From positions 1 to 13,991 of the forward strand of contig JAEYPE010000112.1 in NCBI GenBank assembly GCA_023411035.1: 13,991 bases of DNA, given 5' to 3'. Below are positions 1 to 7,600 of the stretch, one piece after another; the first letter of the stretch is position 1; the number at the start of each line of letters is the position of its first letter. Position numbers and translations under genes: made by a program. The notes beneath the pieces were generated by a model. The model had not been told where the DNA came from. It ran no database searches and saw only the letters and a program-made list of their open reading frames with translations. The DNA is from Pseudomonadota bacterium. Lineage in GTDB: Bacteria > Pseudomonadota > Alphaproteobacteria > Azospirillales > Azospirillaceae.

Positions 1-2
1 CC

Positions 3-1205
3 TTACTTCACCAGCGGACAGCCGCTCTTCGCCGGGTCCAGGAACGCCTGCTCCGCGGGGATCGTCTTCACGATCTTGTAGTAGTCCCAGGGGGCCTTGG
101 ACTCGCCCGGCGCCTTCACCTGGGCCAGATACATGTCGTGGAACATGCGGCCGTTCGCGGCGATCTTGCCGTTCTTGGCGAACATGTCGTTCACCGGGGT
201 CTCGCGCATCTTGGCGGCCACCTTGTCCGGATCGTCGGAGCCCACGGCCTCGACCGCCTTCAGGTAGTGGCGGACGGCGGAGTAGACGCCGGCCTGCACC
301 ATGGTCGGCTTGCGCCCGGCCTTTGCCTCGAACTTCTTGGTCCACTCGCGGGTCTGGTCGTCCATGTCGTGGTAGAAGCCGGTGGTCAGCATCAGGCCCT
401 GGGCGGCCTGGAGCCCCAGCGCGTGCACGTCGGTGATGAACAGCAGCAGACCGGCAAGGCTTTGGCCCGACTGGGTGATGCCGAACTCCGACGCCTGCTT
501 GACGGCGTTGGTGGTGTCGCCGCCAGCGTTGGCGAGGCCGATCACGTCGGCCTTGGACGCCTGGGCCTGGAGCAGGTAGGACGAGAAGTCGGCGGTGCCC
601 AGCGGATGACGGACGTTGCCCGCGACCTTGCCGTCGAGTTGCTTGACCATCTTCGTGGTCTCATCCTCCAGCGAGTGGCCGAAGGCGTAGTCCGCGGTGA
701 TGAAGAACCAGTTCTTCTTGCCCTGCTCGACCAGCGCGCGGGCGGTGCCGGCGGCCATGGCGTAGTTGTCGTAGGTCCAGTGGAAGCCGTAGGGGCTGCA
801 CGACTTGCCGCCGAGGTCGGTCGAACCCGGACCGGACATCAGGAAGATGCGCTTCTTGTCCTTGGTGATGCCCTGAACGGCCAGGGCGGCGGCGGAGTTC
901 GGCACGTCGGCGATGACGTCCACGTTGCCGGTGTCGAGCCACTCGCGCGCCGTGTTGGCGGCGATGTCGGCCTTGTTCTGGTGATCGGCGACGACGATCT
1001 CGATCGGCGCACCGGCGACCTTGCCGCCGAACTCCTCCGCCGCCAGACGGGCGGCGATGGCCGAGCCTTCGCCGGCGAGGTCGGCGTAGATGCCGGACCG
1101 GTCGTTCATGACGCCGATCTTGATCACGTTGTTGGAGACCTGCGCGTGCGCGGCACCGGCGGTCAGCGCCAGCAGAGCGGTCCCGCAGAGCAACGTCTTG
1201 AGCAT
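3..1205 (-). CDS. Periplasmic substrate-binding protein of a branched-chain amino acid type ABC transporter
   Basis: A 400-residue protein of the Peripla_BP_6 (Leu/Ile/Val-binding-like) family, which captures a small ligand in the periplasm for the ABC importer encoded beside it. The N-terminus is a classic signal peptide: Met-Leu-Lys, a hydrophobic stretch, and a likely signal peptidase I site after AHA at about residue 21. The mature part opens with the family's IKIGVMNDRSG segment. The ATG at 1205 was chosen because it begins the signal peptide and has a GGAAGGGAG ribosome-binding site at 1212-1220; in-frame codons further upstream encode no sensible sequence. The gene lies 52 bases after the livF-like gene on the same strand and ends in TAA two bases from the window edge. 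Ligand specificity cannot be read from the sequence. Members of this family bind amino acids, amides, urea or aromatic acids, so leucine/isoleucine/valine should not be assumed. Confidence 0.93.
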   Translation of the reverse strand: MLKTLLCGTALLALTAGAAHAQVSNNVIKIGVMNDRSGIYADLAGEGSAIAARLAAEEFGGKVAGAPIEIVVADHQNKADIAANTAREWLDTGNVDVIADVPNSAAALAVQGITKDKKRIFLMSGPGSTDLGGKSCSPYGFHWTYDNYAMAAGTARALVEQGKKNWFFITADYAFGHSLEDETTKMVKQLDGKVAGNVRHPLGTADFSSYLLQAQASKADVIGLANAGGDTTNAVKQASEFGITQSGQSLAGLLLFITDVHALGLQAAQGLMLTTGFYHDMDDQTREWTKKFEAKAGRKPTMVQAGVYSAVRHYLKAVEAVGSDDPDKVAAKMRETPVNDMFAKNGKIAANGRMFHDMYLAQVKAPGESKAPWDYYKIVKTIPAEQAFLDPAKSGCPLVK

Positions 1206-1257
1206 TTCGAACTCCCTTCCTTCGACTTTATTGGTATGGTTGGTCTGGTATGACGGG

Positions 1258-1980
1258 TCAGACGCCGAGATAGGCGTGCAGCTTGTCCATGTTCTGGGCG
1301 AGCTGGTCATTGGGGATCATGTCCACCACATGGCCTTCCTCCATCACGTAATGGCGGTCGGCGATGGTGGCGGCGAAGCGGAAATTCTGTTCCACCAGCA
1401 CGATGGTGAAGCCGCGCTGCTTCAGCTTGCGCACGGCCACCCCGATCTGCTCGATGATGACGGGTGCGAGTCCCTCGGTCGGCTCGTCCAGCAGGATCAG
1501 GTCGGCGCCGGTGCGCAGGATGCGCGCGATGGCCAGCATCTGCTGCTCCCCGCCCGACAGCCGCGTGCCCTGGGTGGAGCCGCGGCCCTGGAGGTTCGGG
1601 AACAGCTCGTAAATCTGCGGCACGGTCATGCCGCCGGACTTCACCACCGGCGGCAGCAGCAGATTCTCGTCCACGCTGAGGGAGGAGAAGATGCCGCGCT
1701 CCTCCGGCACATAGCCGATGCCGAGGCGGGGGATTTTGTGCTGGGCCATGCCGATCAGCTCCTTGCCCTGGAAGCGGATCGAGCCGTTGCGCTTGCCGAC
1801 GATGCCCATGATGGAGCGCATGGTGGTGGTCTTGCCGGCCCCGTTGCGGCCCAGCAGGGTCACCACCTCGCCCTGGCGCACGTCGATGTCGACGCCGTGC
1901 AGGACGTGGCTTTCGCCGTAGAAGGCGTGGAGGTCGCGGATTTCCAGCATGGCGGTCTTCACGTTCGCGCCGTCAGGCAT
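1258..1980 (-). CDS. livF: LivF-type ABC transporter ATP-binding protein
   Basis: A 240-residue cytoplasmic ATPase, one of two nucleotide-binding subunits powering a branched-chain amino acid type importer. Visible motifs are Walker A GRNGAGKT at residues 44-51, the ABC signature LSGGEQQ at 141-147, Walker B LILLDEP at 161-167, and VPEERGIF in the Q-loop-distal region typical of LivF. The length matches the family. The start at 1980 is preferred over a later Met (1950) because GGAGGT lies five bases upstream of it. Its start overlaps the end of the livG-like gene by 8 bases, implying translational coupling. The livF symbol denotes family resemblance; the transported substrate is unknown. Confidence 0.93.
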   Translation of the reverse strand: MPDGANVKTAMLEIRDLHAFYGESHVLHGVDIDVRQGEVVTLLGRNGAGKTTTMRSIMGIVGKRNGSIRFQGKELIGMAQHKIPRLGIGYVPEERGIFSSLSVDENLLLPPVVKSGGMTVPQIYELFPNLQGRGSTQGTRLSGGEQQMLAIARILRTGADLILLDEPTEGLAPVIIEQIGVAVRKLKQRGFTIVLVEQNFRFAATIADRHYVMEEGHVVDMIPNDQLAQNMDKLHAYLGV

Positions 1981-2737
1981 GCCCCACCTCCCCCGTCCCC
2001 ATATAGGCTTCCATGACCTGGGGATCGCGCGATACGACGTCGTATGCACCCTCCGCCAGGATTTCGCCGCGGCGCAGCACGGTGATCGTGTCCGACAGGT
2101 GGGCGACGACCGACAGGTTGTGCTCCACCATCAGGATGGTGCGGTCAGCGGAGACGCGCTTGATCAGAGCGGCGGTGCGCTCGATGTCCTCATGGCCCAT
2201 GCCGGCCAGCGGCTCGTCCAGCAGCATCACCTCCGGGTCGAGCGCCAGCGTGGTGGCGATTTCCAGCGCGCGCTTGCGGCCATAGGGCAGTTCAGCGGCG
2301 GTGTGCCCGGCCCAGGGGGTGAGGTTCACCGCCTCGATCAGTTCCAGCGCGCGGTCGTGCAGGTCGTGCAGGCTGGCCTCCGGCTTCCAGAAATGGAAGC
2401 TGGTGCCGCGCGGACGCTGGAGCGCGACACGGACATTCTCCAGCACGCTGAGGTGCGGGAAGACGGCGGAAATCTGGAAGGACCGCACCATGCCGAGCAG
2501 CGCCACGTCGGCGGGCTTCATGGCGGTGATGTCACGCCCCTTGTAGAGAATCTGGCCGCGCGTCGGCGTCAGGAACTTGGTCAGCAGGTTGAAGACCGTG
2601 CTCTTGCCGGCGCCGTTGGGGCCGATCAGCGCGTGGATCGTGCCGCGGCGGACCTGGAGGTTCACCTCCTTCACCGCGATGAAGCCCTTGAACTCCTTCG
2701 AGAGTCCGCGCGCTTCCAGAATGATGTCGTCGGCCAT
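1973..2737 (-). CDS. livG: LivG-type ABC transporter ATP-binding protein
   Basis: A 254-residue ATPase, the second nucleotide-binding subunit of the importer and the first gene of the block in reading order. Walker A GPNGAGKST is at residues 39-47 and Walker B (MLLDEP) around 171-176, followed by the LivG-type AGMGHEDIE segment and the switch histidine in MVEHNL. The ABC signature reads LPYGRKR (150-156), where LSYG(Q/R)QR is more usual in LivG proteins; this is a mild deviation and does not look inactivating. The ATG at 2737 gives the usual family length and begins the conserved region. A purine-rich GGGAGGG lies somewhat far upstream, about 13 bases. A candidate sigma-54 promoter sits about 60 bases before the start. 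Confidence 0.92.
   Translation of the reverse strand: MADDIILEARGLSKEFKGFIAVKEVNLQVRRGTIHALIGPNGAGKSTVFNLLTKFLTPTRGQILYKGRDITAMKPADVALLGMVRSFQISAVFPHLSVLENVRVALQRPRGTSFHFWKPEASLHDLHDRALELIEAVNLTPWAGHTAAELPYGRKRALEIATTLALDPEVMLLDEPLAGMGHEDIERTAALIKRVSADRTILMVEHNLSVVAHLSDTITVLRRGEILAEGAYDVVSRDPQVMEAYMGTGEVGHA
1986..1991 (-). promoter_or_regulatory. Ribosome-binding site setting the livF-like start
   Basis: GGAGGT on the minus strand, five bases before the ATG at 1980 and inside the 3' end of the livG-like gene. It is the strongest Shine-Dalgarno match near any candidate start of the livF-like gene and decides in favour of 1980. Confidence 0.75.
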
Positions 2738-2806
2738 GGTTGCCGCTTTTCCCTCCCTGTTCGTCCGCGTCGTCTGCCGGTCCGCGTTTTTGATTGCGAT
2801 GACATA

Positions 2807-2823
2807 AGCATGCGGCGTGCCAA
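2807..2823 (-). promoter_or_regulatory. Candidate sigma-54 (RpoN) -24/-12 promoter for the transporter operon
   Basis: Read on the minus strand the sequence is TTGGCACGCCGCATGCT. Against the RpoN consensus TGGCACG-N4-TTGC(A/T) it has all seven bases of the -24 block and four of five at -12, with the correct spacing between the invariant GG and GC. A start about 12 bases downstream (near 2796) would give a leader of roughly 60 bases before the livG-like ATG. Sigma-54 promoters require an enhancer-binding activator. The inverted repeat at 2867-2912 lies upstream at a suitable distance but matches no operator I can name. Seen: the motif and its position. Inferred: that it drives the operon. Confidence 0.6.
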
Positions 2824-2866
2824 CTGAGGGGAAACAGAGTAACATATTGAAATCGTTGGATTATGA

Positions 2867-2912
2867 GGAAAGCTCCGGGCGGGATGCGCACCGTCCGGGG
2901 TGTCAGCTTTCC
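2867..2912. repeat. Bulged inverted repeat upstream of both operons
   Basis: Outer arms GGAAAGCT (2867-2874) and AGCTTTCC (2905-2912) are perfect complements. Inside them CCGGGCGG (2875-2882) pairs with CCGTCCGG (2891-2898) with one G-T wobble around an 8-base loop, leaving a 6-base bulge on the 3' side. An alternative pairing joins GTCCGG (2893-2898) with CCGGAC (2911-2916). It could be an activator or repressor site or a structured 5' leader; no T-run follows, so a simple terminator is unlikely. Confidence 0.5.
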
Positions 2913-2993
2913 GGACAGGCTGTACCGATCCTCCGACATTCCAACAGCGGTATGGACTGATTATTGCAGATTCGGAGGCCGCCAAATGGCCGC

Positions 2994-3022
2994 TTGCAAA
3001 TCGGGGGTGCGCCTGCAATTCT
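2994..3022 (+). promoter_or_regulatory. Candidate housekeeping promoter for the riboswitch-cobW transcript
   Basis: TTGCAA (2994-2999) and AATTCT (3017-3022) are separated by 17 bases and resemble a sigma-70-type -35/-10 pair. Transcription would begin near 3029, almost exactly where the first helix of the cobalamin riboswitch begins (3028). The hexamers are only moderate matches; the agreement in position is the main support. Confidence 0.4.
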
Positions 3023-3027
3023 GCGCC

Positions 3028-3220
3028 TCCGACGGTGCCCCGTCCGCCGTTGAGGCGCGGGGATAATAGGGAATGCGGTGCGGACCCGGATGGGGTCCAA
3101 GGCCGCGGCTGCCCCCGCAACTGTATGCGGCGAGTCAGCCTCCGGAAATGCCACTGGCCGACAGGCCGGGAAGGCGGGAGGCGAGACGATGACCCGCGAG
3201 CCAGGAAACCTGCCGCCGGA
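3028..3220 (+). ncRNA. Cobalamin riboswitch (AdoCbl type)
   Basis: The conserved blocks appear in order: AATAGGGAA near 3065-3073, the core GCTGCCCCCGCAACTGTA at 3108-3125, GCCACTGG at 3150-3157, a CCGGGAAGGCGG segment at 3167-3178, GACGATGACCCGCGAG at 3185-3200, and the B12-box end GAGCCAGGAAACCTGCC at 3198-3214. A closing stem can be drawn between TCCGACGG (3028-3035) and CCGCCGGA (3213-3220), with one mismatch. Riboswitches of this family bind coenzyme B12 and turn down the downstream genes when it is plentiful. Here that is cobW and possibly the cob genes after it. Confidence 0.95.
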
Positions 3221-3391
3221 CAGACCTTCATCCAATCCGCCGGGTGTGGCGGAAACAGGGAAACCGCATCATGCCGCTTCGCGCCGTCCTCAGTCCGTCC
3301 TCTTTGCCGTTCCAGGCTGTCGCGCGCCTCCGCCGCTGACCGGCGGGCGGACCATCCTCACCATCACACATCTCTATTCAGGAGACGGCCG
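3221..3391 (+). promoter_or_regulatory. Riboswitch leader and candidate expression platform before cobW
   Basis: This 171-base segment separates the aptamer from the cobW start. CCGCC (3237-3241) pairs with GGCGG (3248-3252) around a six-base loop. CCGCCG (3330-3335) pairs with CGGCGG (3341-3346) around CTGAC. Neither is followed by a T-run, which argues against a simple intrinsic terminator. GCCGTCCTC (3283-3291) can pair with most of GGAGACGGC (3381-3389), the cobW ribosome-binding region, so translational control is plausible. A possible 22-codon leader ORF runs 3271-3339. The pairings are read by eye and have not been folded. Confidence 0.45.
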
Positions 3392-4450
3392 ATGAGCACC
3401 GGCCCGCTTACCGCCGGGAAAACCCCGGCCACCGTCATCACCGGCTTTCTCGGCGCCGGGAAGACGACGCTGATCCGCAGTCTGCTGGAACAGGCCGCCG
3501 GGCGCCGGCTGGCGCTGATCATCAACGAGTTCGGGGATGTCGGGATCGACGGCGAAATCCTGCGCGCCTGCGGCAACCCGACCTGCACCGAGGACGACGT
3601 GATCGAACTGGCAAACGGCTGCCTGTGCTGCACCGTCGCCGACGACTTCGTTCCCGCCATCGAAAAGCTGCTGGCCCGCCCCCAGCCGCCGGAGCACATC
3701 ATCATCGAGACCAGCGGCCTCGCCCTGCCGAAGCCGCTCGTCCAGGCGTTCCACTGGCCGGCGATCAAGACGCGGGTGACGGTGGACGGGGTGGTCGCGG
3801 TGGTGGATGCAGCCGCCGCGGCGGAGGGCCGCTTCGCCCCCGACCCGGCGGCGCTGGCCGCCCAGGCCGCGGACGCCGGACAGCTCGACCATGAGACGCC
3901 GGTGGAGGAGGTGTTCGAGGACCAGCTCCTCTGCGCCGACCTGATCGTGGTGAACAAGACCGATCTGGTGGACGCCGCCGATCTGGCGAAGGTCGAGGAC
4001 CTGATCCGCGCCGCCATGGCGGAGGGCAACAGCGGGCGCGAGGCGAAGATCCTGCGCGCCAGCAACGGCAAGGTCGATCCGGTGCTGCTGCTGGGCGTCG
4101 GGGCCGGGGTGGAGGACGACCTCGCCAACCGCCCCAGCCATCATGACGACGAGGAAGGCCACGACCACGACGACTTCACCAGCTTCGTCGTGGAACTCGG
4201 CCCGCAGCCCGACCCGGCGGCGCTGGCAAAGACGCTGGAGCGGGTGACCGCTGCCCATGGCGTGCTGCGCTTGAAGGGCTTCATCGACGTGCCGGGCAAG
4301 CCGATGCGGCTGTTGGTACAGGGCGTGGGCACGCGCATCCAGACCCATTTCGACCGCTTCTGGAAGCCCGACGAGCCGCGACGCAGCCGTCTGGTGGTGA
4401 TCGGCGAGACGGGTTTGGACCGCGACGCGGTGACCGCCGCGATCGGGTAA
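3392..4450 (+). CDS. cobW: CobW, cobalamin-associated GTPase / metal chaperone of the G3E family
   Basis: A 352-residue protein of the COG0523/CobW family of metal-handling GTPases. Visible motifs are a P-loop GFLGAGKTT (residues 18-26), the CLCC metal-binding motif (77-80), ETSG (106-109), NKTD for guanine recognition (188-191), and a C-terminal CobW_C domain after about residue 262. Between the two domains lies a His/Asp-rich loop HHDDEEGHDHDD (250-261), a likely extra metal ligand site. CobW proteins are thought to deliver cobalt to the cobaltochelatase, fitting the next gene, cobN. The ATG at 3392 has AGGAG at 3380-3384; the open frame runs far upstream, but that stretch is the riboswitch. 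It is the first gene after the riboswitch and is separated from cobN by a 161-base gap containing a repeat element. Confidence 0.95.
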   Translation: MSTGPLTAGKTPATVITGFLGAGKTTLIRSLLEQAAGRRLALIINEFGDVGIDGEILRACGNPTCTEDDVIELANGCLCCTVADDFVPAIEKLLARPQPPEHIIIETSGLALPKPLVQAFHWPAIKTRVTVDGVVAVVDAAAAAEGRFAPDPAALAAQAADAGQLDHETPVEEVFEDQLLCADLIVVNKTDLVDAADLAKVEDLIRAAMAEGNSGREAKILRASNGKVDPVLLLGVGAGVEDDLANRPSHHDDEEGHDHDDFTSFVVELGPQPDPAALAKTLERVTAAHGVLRLKGFIDVPGKPMRLLVQGVGTRIQTHFDRFWKPDEPRRSRLVVIGETGLDRDAVTAAIG

Positions 4451-4459
4451 ATTCTGTTG

Positions 4460-4590
4460 CCCTTCTTCCCTCTGGGGAGAAGGGTTGGGATGAGGGGGCG
4501 GCCGCGGGCCGGCGACGCAGGCTCATTGCAGCGCGTGGACGCCCTGACGGGCGCCCCCTCACCCTGACCCTCTCCCCGGAGGGGCGAGGG
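4460..4590. repeat. Paired-palindrome repeat element (REP/BIME-like) between cobW and cobN
   Basis: Two G/C-rich arms face each other. The left arm (4460-4500) begins with a hairpin: CCCTTCT pairs with AGAAGGG, continuing inward to CCC/GGG around a TCT loop. The right arm (4551-4590) ends with a matching hairpin, CCCTCTCCCC against GGGGCGAGGG around GGA. Reverse-complemented, the right arm resembles the left closely; TGAGGGGGCG is identical in both, and the adjoining 9 bases have 3 differences. About 50 bases lie between the arms. This inverted-arm layout is typical of dispersed extragenic palindromes. Copies elsewhere in the genome cannot be seen from this window. The hairpins could also attenuate transcription or protect mRNA ends. 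Confidence 0.75.
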
Positions 4591-4611
4591 GAACTTGCAA
4601 AGCTGTAGCCG

Positions 4612-7600
4612 ATGCACCTTCTCGCCGCCCGTCAGGAAGATCTCGATGCCGGTCCCCAGGCCGTGGATCTGGGGCAAACCCCGGCGGATCTCGTCGTGCT
4701 GTCCTTCTCCGACAGCGACCTGACGGCGCTCGCCGCTTGCTGGACCCGCCATCGCGACGATCTGCCATCCCTGCGGCTGGCGAACCTCGCGCGGCTGGGG
4801 CATCCGCTGTCGGTGGACCTCTACGTCGACTCCGTGATCCGCAAGGCGAAGCTGGTCGTGCTGCGGCTGCTCGGCGGGGCGGGCTACTGGCGCTATGGGC
4901 TGGACCATGTGGCCGCCGCCTGCCGGGAGGCCGGGGTGGCGCTGGCCGTGCTGCCGGGCTGCGCGCAGCCGAACCCCGCCCTGGACGGCTACGGCACCGT
5001 CCCGCCCGAGGCCGCACAACGCCTGTGGCGCTACTTCACCGAAGGCGGGCCGGACAACATGGCCAACCTGCTGGCCTACGCCGCCACACTGGCCGGGCTG
5101 GACCGCCCCTGGCGCGAGCCGGCGCCGGTGCCGCGCTTCGGCGTCTATGAAGGCTGGTCCGGTCAAGCCGCCGGCCCCTGCGCGCCGGTCGTCTTCTACC
5201 GCTCCCACCTGCTGGCCGGCGATCTGGAGCCGGTGCACGCGCTGTGCGACGCGCTGGCCGCGCGCGACCTCGCCCCGCTGCCGCTGTTCGTGGCGAGCCT
5301 GAAGGAGCCGGACTGCGCCGCCTGGATGCGCGCCACCCTGACCGCGCGGAACGCCGCCGCCGTGCTGAACCTGACCGGCTTCTCCGCCGCGCGCGAGGAC
5401 GGATCGCCGCTGGAGGCCAACGGCACGCCGGTGCTCCAGGCCGTGCTGTCCACCACGCCGGAGGAGGGCTGGCGCGGCTCCGCACGCGGGATGGGGCCGT
5501 CCGATCTCGCCATGAACGTCGTGCTGCCGGAGATGGACGGGCGCATCCTGACCCGCGCCATCGCCTTCAAGGCGGAAGGGGCGCCGGCCCCCGATCTGGA
5601 GTTCGCCCCCACCCTGATCCGTCCGGTGCCCGACCGGGTTGCCTTCGCCGCCGATCTGGCCGCCGCCTGGGTGCGGCTGGGCGCCACTCCGCGGGCGGAA
5701 CGCAAACTGGCGCTGGTGCTGTCCGACTATCCGGGACCGGGCGGCGGCATCGGCCACGCGGTGGGCCTCGACACTCCGGCGAGCGTCGTCGGCATCCTTG
5801 AGCGGCTGAAGACGGAGGGCTACGCGCTGGACGGGATTCCCGCCAGCCCCGCCGCGCTGATGGAAGCGCTGACCGGCGGTGCCGCCGCCGCGCTGAGCCT
5901 GGAGGACTACCGCCGCCTCGCCCCCGCCGAGGCCCGCGCCCGCATCGCCGCCACCTGGGGCGACGAGCAGGCCGATCCTCTGTCCGATGGCAGCGCCTTC
6001 CGCTTCGCCGTGCTGGCCTGCGGCAACGCCACCGTCGCCGTGCAGCCGAGCCGCGGCCACGGCCCGCTGACCACCACGCAGCACCACGACCCGGACACGC
6101 CGCCCAGCCACGGCTATTACGCCTTCCACCTCTGGCTCCGCCACGTCCTGGGCATCCATGCGCTGGTGCAGGTCGGGGCGCACGGAACGCTGGAATGGCT
6201 GCCGGGCAAGGCGGTGGCCCTGTCCGCAGACTGCTGGCCGGAGATCGTGGCCGGCCCCCTGCCCTGCCTCTATCCCTTCATCGTCAACAACCCCGGCGAA
6301 GGGGTGCAGGCGCGCCGCCGGCTGGGCGCCGTTCTGGTCGGCCATCTGACCCCGCCGCCGGTGGAGGCCGGGCTGCACGGCGACCTCGCAGAGCTTGAAA
6401 CGGCCATCGACGAATATTCCATGGCGACCGGGCTGGACCCGCGGCGGCTGGGCACGCTGCGGCAGACCATCCTGGATCTGGCTTGGAGGTCCGGCGTCGC
6501 CGCCGACTGCAACCTGCGGCCCGACGACGATCCCGACGCGATCCTCAGCCGCCTGGACGCCCACCTCTGCGACATCAAGGAGATGCAGATCCGCGACGGG
6601 CTGCACGTTTTCGGCACCACGCCGGAGCCGGAACGCCGCGCCCGCCTGCTGGCCGCCGTCGCCCGCTTCGGCAAGGCGGAGGACGTCGCCCCGGCGCTGG
6701 ACGCCTGCGGGGAGGCGGAAATGGCGGCCCTGCTGGCCGGGCTGGACGGGCGCTTCGTGAAGCCCGGCCCCGGCGGCTCGCCGGCGCGGGGGCGGGCGGA
6801 CACGCTGCCCACGGGGCGGAACCTCTACGCGCTCGACCCGCGCGGGGTGCCGACGCCGACCGCCTGGACGCTGGGCTGGCAGGCGGCGGACGCGCTCATT
6901 ACCCGTTACCTGCAAGACCACGGCGACTGGCCGAAGCGGCTGGTGGTGGATTGCTGGGGCACCCCCGCCATGCGCACCGGCGGCGACGAGTTGGCCCAGG
7001 CCATGGCCCTGCTGGGCGTCCGCCCGCTGTGGGAGAACGGCTCCGGTCGTGTGACCGGCTTCGAGGTGATGCCGGCCTCCGTTCTGGGCCGCCCGCGGGT
7101 GGACGTGACGTTGCGCATCTCCGGCCTGTTCCGCGACGTGTTCCCGCAGCAGATCGCCCTGTTCGATCAGGCCGTCCGCGCCGTGATGGCCGAGGACGAG
7201 CCCGACGACGTGAACCCCATCGCCGCCGCTCTGCGCACCGACCGCGCCGAGTTGGAAGCCGGCGGCACCCCGGCGGCGGAGGCGGAGCGCTGGGCCGGCG
7301 CGCGGGTCTTCGGGGCGGCACCCGGCGCCTACGGCACGGCGCTGCCCGGCATGATCGCGCGCGGCGACTGGGCCGCGCGGGCCGACTTCGGCGCCGCCTA
7401 TCTGGAGGGAAGCTGCCACGCCTACGGCAAGGGGCTGGAGGGCTTGGCCCTGCCCACCCTGTTCCGCCGCCGCATCGGCGGGGCCGACGCGCTGGTCCAC
7501 CATCAGGACCAGCGGGAGCATGACGTGCTCTCCACCGACGGCTTCATGCAGTATGAGGGCGGCTTCTCCGCCGCCGCCGCCCTGGCCGACAACGACCCGG

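Larger units (their letters stand above)
2738..3027. other. Divergent intergenic region between the transporter operon and the cob operon
   Basis: No credible gene is seen here. Short open frames have no supporting ribosome-binding site and no recognisable product. The stretch is visibly more AT-rich between about 2785 and 2866 than its surroundings, as expected of promoter DNA. It holds a sigma-54-type element for the minus strand, a bulged inverted repeat (2867-2912), and a 7-base complementary pair CCTCCGA (2930-2936) / TCGGAGG (2972-2978). Its right end holds a plausible promoter for the riboswitch transcript. Confidence 0.7.

Noticed and set aside
1206..1310. Upstream extension of the periplasmic binding protein
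   Set aside because: It would bury the signal peptide behind 35 residues translated from the end of livF and the intergenic gap. The ATG at 1205 has a good ribosome-binding site and begins a normal signal peptide.
2887..2903. Possible NtrC binding site (CACC...GGTG dyad)
   Set aside because: Arms of only four bases with six between them do not fit the usual NtrC spacing, and the match could be chance in GC-rich DNA.
2900..3391. In-frame upstream extension of cobW by 164 codons
   Set aside because: The extension is simply the promoter and cobalamin riboswitch read as protein. The P-loop and the good ribosome-binding site place the start at 3392.
4460..4484. Hairpin after cobW as an intrinsic terminator
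   Set aside because: The stem is strong but is followed by TTGGGATG with no T-run, and it forms one half of a paired repeat. Some attenuation is possible, but a terminator call is not supported.
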